DNA of 38,136 bases from Ruminococcus sp. (GCA_004555265.1 SFIQ01000022.1:1-38136); one strand, 5' to 3'. Counted from the first letter of the stretch, positions 1 through 7,813 are shown. A program made the numbers and translations. The notes: generated by a model from the sequence alone, not told the origin.

Positions 1-104
1 TATTACGGCGTATTTTCACTTTTTCACCGTTGTCGGGCGTCAGCCCGACTGCCGTCTCAAAAGCAAAAATCCATCCGTACTCTCTGCATTTTCGGTGCAA
101 AGCA

Positions 105-210
105 GTTTAAAACGAGTAGATTTTTGCTTGAACAAGGCACAAAATCGCCGCCATACTGCCGTATGGCAAGATTTTTAACGCAGTTCAGGCGAAAATATAC
201 CGTTTTAAAC
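105..210. repeat. Long imperfect palindrome (MITE-like or hairpin RNA)
   Basis: Two arms of about 50 bases (105-156 and 161-210) are imperfect reverse complements around a 4-base loop at 157-160. The outer ends GTTTAAAACG and CGTTTTAAAC pair exactly, GAAC (130-133) pairs with GTTC (183-186), and the tip is CCATAC-tgcc-GTATGG. There is one internal loop near 134-140/176-182. No gene is evident in 1-280: frame 1 is open to 324, but it runs through the tRNA promoter and has no start signal or family resemblance. The element could be a miniature mobile element or a transcribed hairpin. I see no second full copy in the window. Confidence 0.6.
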
Positions 211-280
211 CATATCGGGTTCGACTCACCTCACCTTAAGCAAACATCCGCGAAAAAATCAAGAAACCGCAAAAAAAGGA

Positions 281-309
281 TTGACAAAAGCAGACTTTAT
301 TTGTATAAT
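281..309 (+). promoter_or_regulatory. Sigma-A promoter of tRNA-Thr(GGT)
   Basis: A perfect -35 TTGACA (281-286), a 17-base spacer and a perfect -10 TATAAT (304-309) lie 26 bases before the first tRNA base. Confidence 0.9.
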
Positions 310-335
310 AATTTCTGCCGCTGAAAAGCGCGTAT

Positions 336-411
336 GCTGCTATGGCTCAGGTGGTAGAGCACATCCTTGGTAAGGATGAGGTCAGCAGTTCGAATCTGCT
401 TAGCAGCTCCA
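336..411 (+). tRNA. tRNA-Thr (anticodon GGT)
   Basis: Full cloverleaf. The acceptor stem GCTGCTA pairs with TAGCAGC, the D-loop contains AGGTGGTA, the anticodon stem CATCC/GGATG encloses TTGGTAA (anticodon GGT), and the T-arm has TTCGAAT. The discriminator is T and CCA is encoded (409-411). It has its own consensus promoter and terminator, so it is a single-gene unit. Confidence 0.95.
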
Positions 412-458
412 AAAAGAAACGGCCGTTTTCGATTGAGAATTTGCCGTTTCTTTTTTTC
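412..458 (+). terminator. Rho-independent terminator after tRNA-Thr
   Basis: The stem AAAGAAACGGC pairs with GCCGTTTCTTT across an AT-rich loop and runs directly into a T tract at 449-457. Confidence 0.85.
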
Positions 459-551
459 TGCAAACGTTTTTTGGAAATACACTTTGACAAAAAACAGGCG
501 GGCGCAAAATCCCGCGGCACGCCGAATGGGTCGGGAACGGGTAGAGAAAAT

Positions 552-749
552 ATGACAGAGGAATGTAAAAAAGAACTACACGAAATGCTGCAAGAAATCA
601 ACGCTCGACGCGAAGCAGTCATACAGGAGTGGCTGAAAACGCACGAAAGACCTTTACGAGGTCGGCTTGCCGCCGAAGCGCAAAGAGAACTTGATAAAGA
701 AGAAAAACGCCGATTCGGAGAAATCTTGGCAAAATATAAGGATAAATAA
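552..749 (+). CDS. Small charged helical protein, unknown function
   Basis: This is a 65-residue protein of unrecognised family. It is very rich in Glu, Lys and Arg with few helix breakers, so it is probably one or two amphipathic helices or a coiled coil, and there is no signal peptide or membrane segment. The open frame extends upstream to 342 across tRNA-Thr and its terminator, so the ATG at 552 is the first plausible start. The ribosome binding site is weak (GGGTAG about 10 bases upstream). A TTGACA at 484-489 lacks a good -10. A strong terminator follows within 20 bases of the stop, which supports a real transcription unit. Presence of a gene is moderately likely; function is unknown. 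Confidence 0.5.
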   Translation: MTEECKKELHEMLQEINARREAVIQEWLKTHERPLRGRLAAEAQRELDKEEKRRFGEILAKYKDK

Positions 750-765
750 TCGCAATTCAATAATT

Positions 766-803
766 ACAGCGCCTTTGGGTTTTACCCAAGGGCGCTGTTT
801 TTG
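766..803 (+). terminator. Strong rho-independent terminator
   Basis: A 15-bp stem (766-780 with 784-798, one G-U pair) with a 3-base loop is followed by TTTTTG. It ends the transcript of the 65-residue protein. Confidence 0.9.
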
Positions 804-866
804 TAACAACCTGTCGCAAGCGACTGCAAAAGAACCCGCGAAGGATTTGGCACGGCAAGAGACGGC

Positions 867-1100
867 TTACGGGGATAAGTCGTATACAATATCGAGAAAA
901 TGGTGTGGGTCTACCTGCGCCTCGGTGCACAACTGACAGAGGCGTTCGGTAAATGCCGTATCGACGGATACATCATGAAAGCACATGGTCTGTACGGCTT
1001 TTTGCTGTATGCGGCAGACACATTGCACAGCGTAGGTTGGAAACCGTGTGCCGTTCGGAAGGACGCCGGTTTCGGCAACACAAAAATACTCGAACTGCAT
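867..1100 (-). CDS. DUF6514-like small protein
   Basis: This is a 77-residue protein. The frame opens at 1169, but the ATG at 1100 is the one with a ribosome binding site (AAAGGA, 6 bases upstream), giving MQFEYFCVAE as N-terminus. The middle holds NGTRFPTYAVQC, then a phrase like 'FHDVSVD...', and the C-terminus is VDPHHFLDIVYDL. That layout (short beta-strand segment, 'disease-like' Asp-Val-Ser, then a Cys-containing helix and a terminal P-x-H-(F/L)-x-D-(I/V)-V-x-D) resembles my recollection of the DUF6514 family of Clostridia. No function is established for that family. The gene stands alone and is convergent with the preceding + strand unit. Confidence 0.55.
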   Translation of the reverse strand: MQFEYFCVAETGVLPNGTRFPTYAVQCVCRIQQKAVQTMCFHDVSVDTAFTERLCQLCTEAQVDPHHFLDIVYDLSP

Positions 1101-1123
1101 ACAAAATCCTTTCATAGAATTGC

Positions 1124-1147
1124 CCTGTTGCGAAACAGGTTTTTTTG
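1124..1147 (+). terminator. Possible terminator upstream of the DUF6514-like gene
   Basis: CCTGTT-gcga-AACAGG is followed by a run of seven T, oriented for + strand transcripts. No + strand gene precedes it closely. In the other orientation it lies about 23 bases upstream of the DUF6514-like start codon, so it could instead be a leader hairpin of that gene. Confidence 0.45.
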
Positions 1148-1292
1148 TGTGTCCTTTTAACACAAACAAAAATCCTTTGCAGTATAAATCAAAGCGTTTT
1201 TACAGAATAGGAAGAATAGTTCCGGATGGAAAATATGTGGTAAAATCATACAAAAATGCAATTTTTTATGCAATTTTGACCGTTTTTGCAAC

Positions 1293-1327
1293 AAAAAGCC
1301 GCCCTCGAGGGGGAACCTCGGGGGCGG
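1293..1327 (-). terminator. Terminator of the lipase/dockerin gene
   Basis: On the minus strand CCGCCCCCGAGG pairs with CCTCGAGGGCGG and is followed by CTTTTTG. It lies 35 bases past the stop codon at 1362. Confidence 0.85.
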
Positions 1328-1361
1328 GTGATTGGAAAGTGTAGCTTTACCGGAACGCCGT

Positions 1362-3320
1362 TTATGCGGCGTCTTCGGGCGCGGGGGCTTCCGCGTCGGC
1401 GGGTTCTTCTGCCTGTGTCGCCGCTTCAGTCGGTCGGGTTAACGAAAACGCGGGCAGATTTTGCAGTTTGTCGGCAAGCTGTTCGCGTTTCTCGGCGGAT
1501 TGCGTTTGGGCACTGCCGAAGGAGCCGATAATCTCTCCGATTTTATCGGTAATGCCGCCGAGCGCATTTTCCGCGTCGCCGGTGCTGCTGTCGCCTGTTT
1601 GGTCGGTAATGCCGCTGACCGCTTCTTGGATTTGGTCGGTGCTGAACGCGGGTTCTTCAACCGTTTCCACACCGGCATAGACATTGAGAATCATTTGTAC
1701 ATCGGTGTGGCTGATTTTGCTGTTGCCGTCCATATCGGCGGCCTCTTTCGCCAACGGCGAAAGCGTGGCAAGCGAATGCACATAGCGTAAGGTGATGCGT
1801 GCGTCCACCAAATTGACTTCGCCGTCAAAGTTCACATCGCCGCGCAACATCGAAAGCGGGGAGAGTACCTTGGTTTCGTCGTTATACAACATAAACTGCG
1901 GGTAATCGGGGTTAGAGTTGACGGTCACCTGTTTGTCGGTGGTCATCAGCCATGCGTAAAATTTGCATTGGTTTTGGCTGTTGTCAAAGCCGACATGCTG
2001 CATATTTTTAATAAACCATGTGTTATCCGGCAAGAAGCAGGTCGAAGCGTCAATCACGCGGTCAACCGAAACATATTTGCCGTCTTTCACGGACGCGGGC
2101 AAGGTTTCGCCGAGATTGGCACAGGTGGCGTAGCCACTGGTGTGTACGGTTTCAATGACTTGGTCACTTGTCTGCTTGGCGGTGGCGGCAACCGGTGCGA
2201 TTTGGAAATTGTAATTGGAAGTGATTGCCACATTCACGCCTGCCGCTTTGGCATTTTTCAAAGTTTGTTCGACGTTTGCCTGCGCAAGATGATATGCGTC
2301 GAGCTTTGCGGAAAGCTCAAGTTTCTGCGCGTCGGTCGAGTCCATATGCGCAAACATAAATTCCTTCGCCGCATCATAATTTTCCGACGGCACAAACGAC
2401 CACATACCCGGATTATACCCGAAAGCGGGCACTAAACATTCGGTGAAAATGCGGTCTTGCTCTGCCGCGTACAAATCGTCAATCAGCGCAATGACTTGTT
2501 TGACAAGCCCCGTCGAGCCGAATATGCGGCTTAATGTATCTGCGCCGAGCGCGGCGTTGAGCATATTGTAAAGGCCGTCCTCGTCAATTTGCACATGACC
2601 TTGATACAACTCGCCGACATAGGAAAGGCCCGTAAAGGCGGAAGAAATCATCGTGACATTGGAAACATCGTCCGTGCCGTATTTTGCAAGATACGCGGAA
2701 ACCATCGCGCCGCCCATGCTGATGCCGGCAATAGAGACCTTGTCACAGCCTTGGACTTCTTTAATGTGTTGAATCCAAGCGTTGAGTTCGTCGGCAACAT
2801 CCATCGGATTTAAGCGCCAATCCAAGCCGTAAACATAGACTTTGTCTGCGCCGACGGCGTCAATCGCGCCGTATAAAATTTGCTTATCAAATGCGTCTGC
2901 CTGCCCAACGGTTTCCACGCCGTAGGTTGCAACCGATTCGGGGAACTGGTATTTCAACTGTACCTCGGGATGTTTTACGGTGCCGTCGGGATTGCAGGCG
3001 ATGTCGTCAAACATATCGCCGATGACGGGCAATGCCGCGTCACAAAACGCGTCATAGTCCGCTTGCGTGCGCCCGCTTGCAAGCAAGGTCAACAGCGACG
3101 GCGCAACCGCCGTGACGGTGTTGACGATTTTGTCGGTATTGTGCGGGAATGCGTTTTCGCCGGTTTCGGTGTTTTGCAACACATATTCCGTAAAGCCGGC
3201 GACGATTAAAATGGGATTCGCGTCCGTTTCGGCAGCCGCCAAAGCCGGCACGGCAACCGAAACAATCAGGGTGCACGCCAACAGCACGCTGAGCAGTTTT
3301 TTCCATACATGTTTTTGCAT
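1362..3320 (-). CDS. Secreted alpha/beta-hydrolase (lipase-like) with dockerin
   Basis: This is a 652-residue exported protein. Residues 1-29 are a signal peptide (KK, hydrophobic core, cleavage near ALAAA). An alpha/beta-hydrolase domain follows, with a nucleophile elbow G-I-S-M-G at 199-203 (Ser201); His442 in the later 'MQHVGFD' is a candidate catalytic histidine. Residues about 492-550 form a type I dockerin: two Ca-binding segments, GDVNFDGEVNLVDARI and DMDGNSKISHTDVQMI, each with a following helix. The C-terminal 100 residues are low-complexity and end in an Ala/Pro/Glu-rich tail. Inferred role: extracellular lipase or esterase, docked to a cohesin scaffold or held at the cell surface. 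Start supported by GGGGAGG 8 bases upstream and a clear signal peptide. It is monocistronic. Substrate is unknown. Confidence 0.85.
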   Translation of the reverse strand: MQKHVWKKLLSVLLACTLIVSVAVPALAAAETDANPILIVAGFTEYVLQNTETGENAFPHNTDKIVNTVTAVAPSLLTLLASGRTQADYDAFCDAALPVIGDMFDDIACNPDGTVKHPEVQLKYQFPESVATYGVETVGQADAFDKQILYGAIDAVGADKVYVYGLDWRLNPMDVADELNAWIQHIKEVQGCDKVSIAGISMGGAMVSAYLAKYGTDDVSNVTMISSAFTGLSYVGELYQGHVQIDEDGLYNMLNAALGADTLSRIFGSTGLVKQVIALIDDLYAAEQDRIFTECLVPAFGYNPGMWSFVPSENYDAAKEFMFAHMDSTDAQKLELSAKLDAYHLAQANVEQTLKNAKAAGVNVAITSNYNFQIAPVAATAKQTSDQVIETVHTSGYATCANLGETLPASVKDGKYVSVDRVIDASTCFLPDNTWFIKNMQHVGFDNSQNQCKFYAWLMTTDKQVTVNSNPDYPQFMLYNDETKVLSPLSMLRGDVNFDGEVNLVDARITLRYVHSLATLSPLAKEAADMDGNSKISHTDVQMILNVYAGVETVEEPAFSTDQIQEAVSGITDQTGDSSTGDAENALGGITDKIGEIIGSFGSAQTQSAEKREQLADKLQNLPAFSLTRPTEAATQAEEPADAEAPAPEDAA

Positions 3321-3365
3321 TTTGAATTCCTCCCCATTTTCAGCAGAAACTGTAAATACAAAATC

Positions 3366-3394
3366 ATAATATCATATTTCACAAAAAAATGCAA
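3366..3394 (-). promoter_or_regulatory. Promoter of the lipase/dockerin gene
   Basis: Minus-strand -35 TTGCAT (3389-3394), 17-base spacer, -10 TATTAT (3366-3371), about 45 bases before the start codon. Confidence 0.6.
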
Positions 3395-3409
3395 TTCAAA
3401 TGACGGAAT

Positions 3410-4336
3410 TTATTCCGAAAATACAGTTTCTATCCGTTTTTCGCATAGATCGGGCGAATACTGCCAACGGTCAATATGGGTCACATCGGGGTAGGGGAAC
3501 ACAACCCGTTCGTCGGCAGGCGGGAAACGGTCCACCAAAATCAGTTTGATTTTCAACCGCGCGGGGTTGATGCTTTTGATGAATACGCTGGCCGTGTCGC
3601 CCGCCGTAACCCCCGGCACATATTCCGCAAGTCCCGCAAGGTTTGGTGCCAGCTCAACAAATATGCCGTATTTTTCCACGGAGCGTACCACACCCGACAC
3701 GGTTTCGCCCGCCGAAAAGTGCGCGGCATTCTCTTCCCAAGTGCCGAGCAGTTCTTTATGCGTTAAGGTAATGCGACCGTCCGTATCCACACTTTTGAGT
3801 ACCGCGCGGATTTGCTGTCCGACAGAAAAACGGGCGGACGGGTGCGGAATGCGCGAAACGGAAATACTGTCAATCGGCAAAAGCGCGGGAATGCCCGCGC
3901 CGACATCGCAAAACGCACCGAACGGCTCCAACCGTGTAATTACCGCGTCGATGACATCGCCCGCCCGCAGGGCGGACAGATATTCTGCGCGGCAATCCGC
4001 CTGTACGGCACGGCGGCTGAGCACGGCGGTGCGCACACCGTTTTCGTCATCGTGAAACCCGAGAATTTGAAAGCAAACCGGTTTGTTCACGCGGGAAATC
4101 ACGGCAATATCCCGCACCGTGCCCTCCGTAAGCCCCAAGGCACATTCCGCCCGCGGCATAAACCCGCGTGTGTCGCCCAAATCAATATGTAGGTTATGCT
4201 CGCGGTCACACCGCACGGCGCGCGCCTCCAATACGGTTTCTTCATAGAAGGCTTCGCGCAGTCTCGCAAAGCAGGAAATATTGCGTTGGTTTTCGCTGTC
4301 GGCGAACAATATACCCTCCGGCAAATAAGTTTTCAT
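3410..4336 (-). CDS. S1 RNA-binding domain protein (ribosomal S1-like)
   Basis: This 308-residue protein carries S1-type OB folds: a degenerate one near 35-110, a clear one near 126-196 (PFGAFCDVGAGIPALLP) and another near 210-266 (KYGIFVELAPNLAGLAEY). It resembles short S1 homologues of Clostridia that bind RNA or the ribosome; it is much shorter than E. coli S1. The GTG at 4345 opens the frame, but ATG at 4336 has the better-spaced GGGTGAG site, so I use that. The ATG at 4340 is out of frame. The RBS lies in the 3' arm of a leader hairpin (4344-4411), suggesting translational control. The gene is alone, between the dockerin protein and the ars-like operon. Confidence 0.8.
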   Translation of the reverse strand: MKTYLPEGILFADSENQRNISCFARLREAFYEETVLEARAVRCDREHNLHIDLGDTRGFMPRAECALGLTEGTVRDIAVISRVNKPVCFQILGFHDDENGVRTAVLSRRAVQADCRAEYLSALRAGDVIDAVITRLEPFGAFCDVGAGIPALLPIDSISVSRIPHPSARFSVGQQIRAVLKSVDTDGRITLTHKELLGTWEENAAHFSAGETVSGVVRSVEKYGIFVELAPNLAGLAEYVPGVTAGDTASVFIKSINPARLKIKLILVDRFPPADERVVFPYPDVTHIDRWQYSPDLCEKRIETVFSE

Positions 4337-4343
4337 ACATCTC

Positions 4344-4411
4344 ACCCGTTATCTTTTGAATTTTACAGCCTTTTTATGTATATGCGCTTGCGCTGTAAAA
4401 TAGAAACGGGT
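4344..4411 (-). promoter_or_regulatory. Leader hairpin that can cover the S1 gene's RBS
   Basis: On the minus strand, ACCCGTT and ATTTTACAGC (4411 down to 4392) are reverse complements of GGCTGTAAAAT and AACGGGT (4370 down to 4344). The last arm contains most of the Shine-Dalgarno sequence GGGTGAG of the S1-domain gene. On the + strand the same hairpin ends in TTTTG, so a + strand terminator is an alternative, though no + strand gene precedes it. Confidence 0.5.
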
Positions 4412-4499
4412 TTTGTGTGTATCGTGATTTCTGATAAACGCGGTTTTTACATCCCCTTTTTTCTTACTGTTTTGTGTTGTGCAAATTCCAATGCAACGC

Positions 4500-4868
4500 T
4501 TAAAGCCCGAGCAGTTTTGCAATATCCGCGCTCTTTAACACCTTGCCATGGGAAACAACCTTCCCGTTTATCACAAGGGCGGGCATGCTCATAACACCGT
4601 ATTCCATAATTTTTTGCATATCGGTGATATATTCCACTTCTGTGCCGAGCCCCATTGCACTTACCGCTTGCTTTGCGTTTTCAAACATTTCTCGGCAGGA
4701 TTTACACCCCGCACCTAAAACTTTTACACAGCAAATACCGTCCTTTGCTTCGGGACAGCAATCATTTGAGATTTCGCTGAATTCACTTGTAGTGCAACCG
4801 CAATTGCAAGCACAAGCGGGAGCTTTCTTTTCTTCTTCCTTTTTCTTTCCGAAATTAAATAATGACAT
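4500..4868 (-). CDS. Small thioredoxin-fold protein with Cys-rich N-terminus
   Basis: This 122-residue protein has a C-terminal thioredoxin-like domain of the small archaeal/bacterial 'redox-active disulfide protein 2' type: redox pair C-K-S-C at 55-58 and the cis-Pro segment SMPAL at 94-98. The first 47 residues are a lysine/glutamate stretch followed by eight cysteines (CACNCGC at 19-25, CC at 37-38, CC at 46-47), which suggests metal or metalloid handling. It is the last gene of the operon arsR-permease-thioredoxin, 20 bases after the permease. RBS GGAGGT is well placed. Inferred role: reductant or metal-relay partner of the permease. Confidence 0.85.
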   Translation of the reverse strand: MSLFNFGKKKEEEKKAPACACNCGCTTSEFSEISNDCCPEAKDGICCVKVLGAGCKSCREMFENAKQAVSAMGLGTEVEYITDMQKIMEYGVMSMPALVINGKVVSHGKVLKSADIAKLLGL

Positions 4869-4888
4869 AATAAATTACCTCCAAAATT

Positions 4889-5902
4889 TTATAAAATGAA
4901 TGGTTGAATAAGATTAAAGCAATATCCGACAATTATTATTCCGGCAGTACAGATTGCAATAAAGATACCCAGCAGCTTCGGTTTTACCGCTTTTCGCAAC
5001 ATAATCATGGACGGCAGAGAAAGCGTTGTAACCGCCATCATAAAGGAAAGTACAACGCCCAGCAAAGCGCCTTTTGCAAGCAGAGCTTCCGCAATCGGTA
5101 TTGTGCCGAATATATCGGCATACATAGGAACACCTGCGATTGTCGCAAGGATAACGCCGAACGGATTTTTATCACCAAGCACCCTGACAATGAATTCTTC
5201 AGGAATCCAGTTGTGGATAATGGCTCCGATACCGACACCGATTAAGACATAGGGAGCAACCTTTTTTGCTGTTCCCACAACCTGTTCCCACGCATATTTC
5301 ATTCGGTCTTTGAAGTGCAGTTCCTCCTGCGGAACATCAAGTGACCGCCCGTTACGGATATATTCTTCCACCTGATTTTCAAGGCGGAGTTTTTCAATCA
5401 GCGTACCGCCGGCAACGGCAATGACAAGTCCAAGCACAACATAGATAACAGCTATCTTCCACCCGAAAATGCTCATTAACAGCACAAGGCTTCCGAGGTC
5501 AACCATCGGAGAAGAAATGAGGAAAGAGAATGTCACTCCAAGCGGAAGTCCCGCACTTGTAAATCCAATAAACAGCGGGATTGACGAGCAGGAACAAAAC
5601 GGTGTAACCGTACCAAGTAAGGCGGCGATGATGTTTGCCCATATCCCGTGAAATCTTCCGAGTATTTTTTTAGTCCTCTCCGGCGGGAAAAACGACTGAA
5701 TATACGAGATAATCAAAATCAACACGCCTAAGAGAACCATGATTTTAATGGTGTCATAGATAAAGAACTGAATACTGCCGCCAATCTTGCCTGTTGTATC
5801 TAATCCGCAGGCATTTAGAATTGTGCTTATGAGTCGATTCAGCCAGTGCATACCAAGGATTTCATTTTGAAAGAAATCCCACGCTGTTTTAATTGCTTCC
5901 AT
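4889..5902 (-). CDS. ArsP/YraQ-family permease
   Basis: This 337-residue polytopic membrane protein belongs to the permease family (COG0701) that includes ArsP, the methylarsenite efflux permease. About eight hydrophobic segments are visible. The signature P-F-C-S-C-S-S-I-P at 101-109 contains the vicinal Cys-x-Cys pair (103, 105), and SSPMVDLGS lies in the next segment. A soluble loop occurs near residues 165-200. It lies between arsR (84-base gap) and the thioredoxin gene, which supports metal or metalloid export; the exact substrate is not shown. RBS GAGGA upstream of ATG. Confidence 0.85.
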   Translation of the reverse strand: MEAIKTAWDFFQNEILGMHWLNRLISTILNACGLDTTGKIGGSIQFFIYDTIKIMVLLGVLILIISYIQSFFPPERTKKILGRFHGIWANIIAALLGTVTPFCSCSSIPLFIGFTSAGLPLGVTFSFLISSPMVDLGSLVLLMSIFGWKIAVIYVVLGLVIAVAGGTLIEKLRLENQVEEYIRNGRSLDVPQEELHFKDRMKYAWEQVVGTAKKVAPYVLIGVGIGAIIHNWIPEEFIVRVLGDKNPFGVILATIAGVPMYADIFGTIPIAEALLAKGALLGVVLSFMMAVTTLSLPSMIMLRKAVKPKLLGIFIAICTAGIIIVGYCFNLIQPFIL

Positions 5903-5986
5903 AATTAGTTCCTCTCATATAGTTATATTGAAATGTGTCTATTTATAGTTCTAAAAGCAAGCCGTGCGGAAAAGATTTGACTTGCC

Positions 5987-6295
5987 TTACTTTTCACAAC
6001 ACGACTTGTCTGTGCATCCACTCTGGGCAGCTGTCAGGTCATTCAACAAATCCGTAGCAACCTTTGCTCCATCACGAGAAATAGAGTAGTGCATCCATTT
6101 TCCGTCCTTACGCCCCACAACAACGCCCGAATCACAAAGAATTTTCATATGATGCGACAGCGTGGGCTGTGTAATGTTCAATTCTGCTAACAGTTTGCAG
6201 GCGCATTTTTCGCCTGAACGCAGACTTTTTAAAATGCGGACACGGTTTTCGTCGCAAAACGCCTTGAAAATCAATGCGGTTTGTTTTTCATTCAT
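5987..6295 (-). CDS. ArsR/SmtB-family metal-sensing repressor
   Basis: This 102-residue winged-helix regulator has the ArsR layout: helix-turn-helix with TQPTLSHHMKIL as recognition helix and a beta-wing (GRKDGKWMHYSI). The alpha-3 metal site has Cys31-x-Cys33 in EKCACKLL, the position of the ECxCDL site of ArsR. The tail has three further cysteines (94, 99, 100). The frame is open from 6466, but only the ATG at 6295 has a strong RBS (AGGAGGTGG). Expected to repress its own operon until metalloid is bound. A 10-base palindrome lies inside its promoter. Confidence 0.9.
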   Translation of the reverse strand: MNEKQTALIFKAFCDENRVRILKSLRSGEKCACKLLAELNITQPTLSHHMKILCDSGVVVGRKDGKWMHYSISRDGAKVATDLLNDLTAAQSGCTDKSCCEK

Positions 6296-6328
6296 TTTTA
6301 CGCCACCTCCTACGGGAAATACGGGTAC

Positions 6329-6357
6329 AGTATACACAACATATCGATATTTGTCAA
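6329..6357 (-). promoter_or_regulatory. arsR operon promoter with palindromic operator
   Basis: Minus-strand -35 TTGACA (6352-6357), 17-base spacer, -10 TATACT (6329-6334). The spacer holds the perfect palindrome ATATCGATAT (6341-6350), a good candidate for the ArsR operator because binding there would block RNA polymerase. Confidence 0.8.
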
Positions 6358-6406
6358 TGCGTTTGCAAAAATATCTGTCCGTTCTGCACAAACCGTTTGC
6401 GCACCC

Positions 6407-6435
6407 TTGCTTTTTCATTGAAAATACGGTATACT
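6407..6435 (+). promoter_or_regulatory. Possible promoter of the 6500-12252 operon
   Basis: TTGCTT (6407-6412), 17-base spacer, TATACT (6430-6435). The -35 is weak and the -10 good. It is divergent from the arsR promoter, about 50 bases away. Confidence 0.5.
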
Positions 6436-6499
6436 TTAAACATATATATGTATTTTTTATGCACAAACCGTGCGCGTTTCAGGAAAGGAAGGTATTCGT

Positions 6500-7804
6500 T
6501 TGGGATCCGAAAAAGAAACGGTGCAAACACCGAAAAATAAAACTTCAGCGAAAAAGAATGTGCTCACCGTACTTCTCGTATTGATCGCCGCCGCGGCGGC
6601 GGTGGCGGTTTGGTGGCTGTATACCAATCCGCCGCAGGCAAGAACGGAACAAAACAATACAACCATCAGCGAAAGTCTCGATTCCGTGTTGGTGACACGA
6701 AAAATTACCAATATCCCCTTTATGGCGACCGACCTTGACCATGTGTTTTACACGGCGGATGCGGTGGGCAATATTGTGTATTACGAGCTTGCAAACGGCG
6801 AATACACGGAAATCGCGCCGACCGGCACCATGGATTTGACCGTGCCGTTAAGCGGACAGCAAATCCCCGTCAAGATTTCTTATATGGAACGCGACGGGAT
6901 TTTGACCGGTTTTGGGCTGTTTACCTCGGACGGGGCCGCTACGGGGGTATATATCTATAATTTTGTGATGTTTAAGATTTGCAATTTGCCTGCCGCTTAC
7001 GCGGCGGACGGCAAATGCCTGCTGCTTGCGCACACCAACCAACAAAACGCTTATACCATGGATACCGTTTGGGAAGAAGCGTATGTGCTGAACCGCGCAG
7101 ACGGTACGACACAACGGTTTTTGAGCGAGAATAACCGTACCCTCGGCATCAACGGTGCGGTGCGTTCGGATTTCTGTTTGATTACCGACACGGCGCTGAC
7201 CGCGCAAACCGCCGTGATTCCGTTTTTGTCGGCGCGCGGGCGCGACCAGTCGAATGACGAAAATGCGGCACTCGATATTTATGTGAAAAACGGGGCAAAA
7301 GAAACCCCTGCCGCGCAAAATGCCATCGGCAGATATGTCAAACCGTTAGAAAACGGCGCGTTTGCGTTTATTCGCAAAACCGACGGCGGCTTTGAAACCG
7401 TCAAATCCGAAAACGGCACCGAAACCGTCATTTCTTCGTTCTACGCAGGCTTCGGTACGGCGTGTATTCGCAGCGGCGATTGGATTTTGTCGAAAGAGGA
7501 CGGGCGCGTGTACTCGACCTATGACGCGCGTTCCTACACGCCGACGGGCTATAAAATCAATCCGTTGGTATTTGCCGTAAGCCCCGACGAAAAATATATT
7601 GTGATGGCGGGCACGGTGGCGAATGCATTGGATTATCAAATCTATGTCTACAACACCGAAACCGGCAAATACGCCACCTTTACGGAACCCAACTATGCGG
7701 CGCACAACAATATGCGCTTTTTGGATAACACCACCGTCGCGTACTATGTTCTGAATGTAGACGGGTATGAAAATGTGGTGTTGGATGTATCAAAAATCAA
7801 ATAA
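6500..7804 (+). CDS. Membrane-anchored extracytoplasmic protein, unknown
   Basis: This 434-residue protein has a short lysine-rich cytoplasmic N-terminus, one membrane segment at about residues 20-41 (VLTVLLVLIAAAAAVAVWWL) and a large outside domain. That domain alternates short beta-rich stretches with Tyr/Gly/Asp turns (for example VFAVSPDEKYIVMAG near the C-terminus), which suggests a beta-propeller or similar beta fold. I do not recognise a family. A GTG at 6470 is in frame, but the TTG at 6500 has GGAAGG 7 bases upstream and gives a better N-terminus. It leads a five-gene run with gaps of 2-11 bases (HAD phosphatase, rarA, flippase, glycosyltransferase), so a cell-envelope role is plausible. 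Confidence 0.7.
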   Translation: MGSEKETVQTPKNKTSAKKNVLTVLLVLIAAAAAVAVWWLYTNPPQARTEQNNTTISESLDSVLVTRKITNIPFMATDLDHVFYTADAVGNIVYYELANGEYTEIAPTGTMDLTVPLSGQQIPVKISYMERDGILTGFGLFTSDGAATGVYIYNFVMFKICNLPAAYAADGKCLLLAHTNQQNAYTMDTVWEEAYVLNRADGTTQRFLSENNRTLGINGAVRSDFCLITDTALTAQTAVIPFLSARGRDQSNDENAALDIYVKNGAKETPAAQNAIGRYVKPLENGAFAFIRKTDGGFETVKSENGTETVISSFYAGFGTACIRSGDWILSKEDGRVYSTYDARSYTPTGYKINPLVFAVSPDEKYIVMAGTVANALDYQIYVYNTETGKYATFTEPNYAAHNNMRFLDNTTVAYYVLNVDGYENVVLDVSKIK

Positions 7805-7813
7805 GGAGACTGT

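Noticed and set aside
1..324. Open frame through the first 324 bases
   Set aside because: It crosses the palindrome and a consensus tRNA promoter, has no RBS-preceded start and no recognisable product.
342..551. Upstream extension of the small ORF to 342
   Set aside because: It would translate tRNA-Thr and its terminator; the gene was started at 552.
900..1160. + strand open frame antisense to the DUF6514-like gene
   Set aside because: No RBS, and the minus-strand frame has both an RBS and family resemblance.
4412..4499. Terminator after the thioredoxin gene
   Set aside because: Only a weak GTTG/CAAC pairing without a clean T run was seen.
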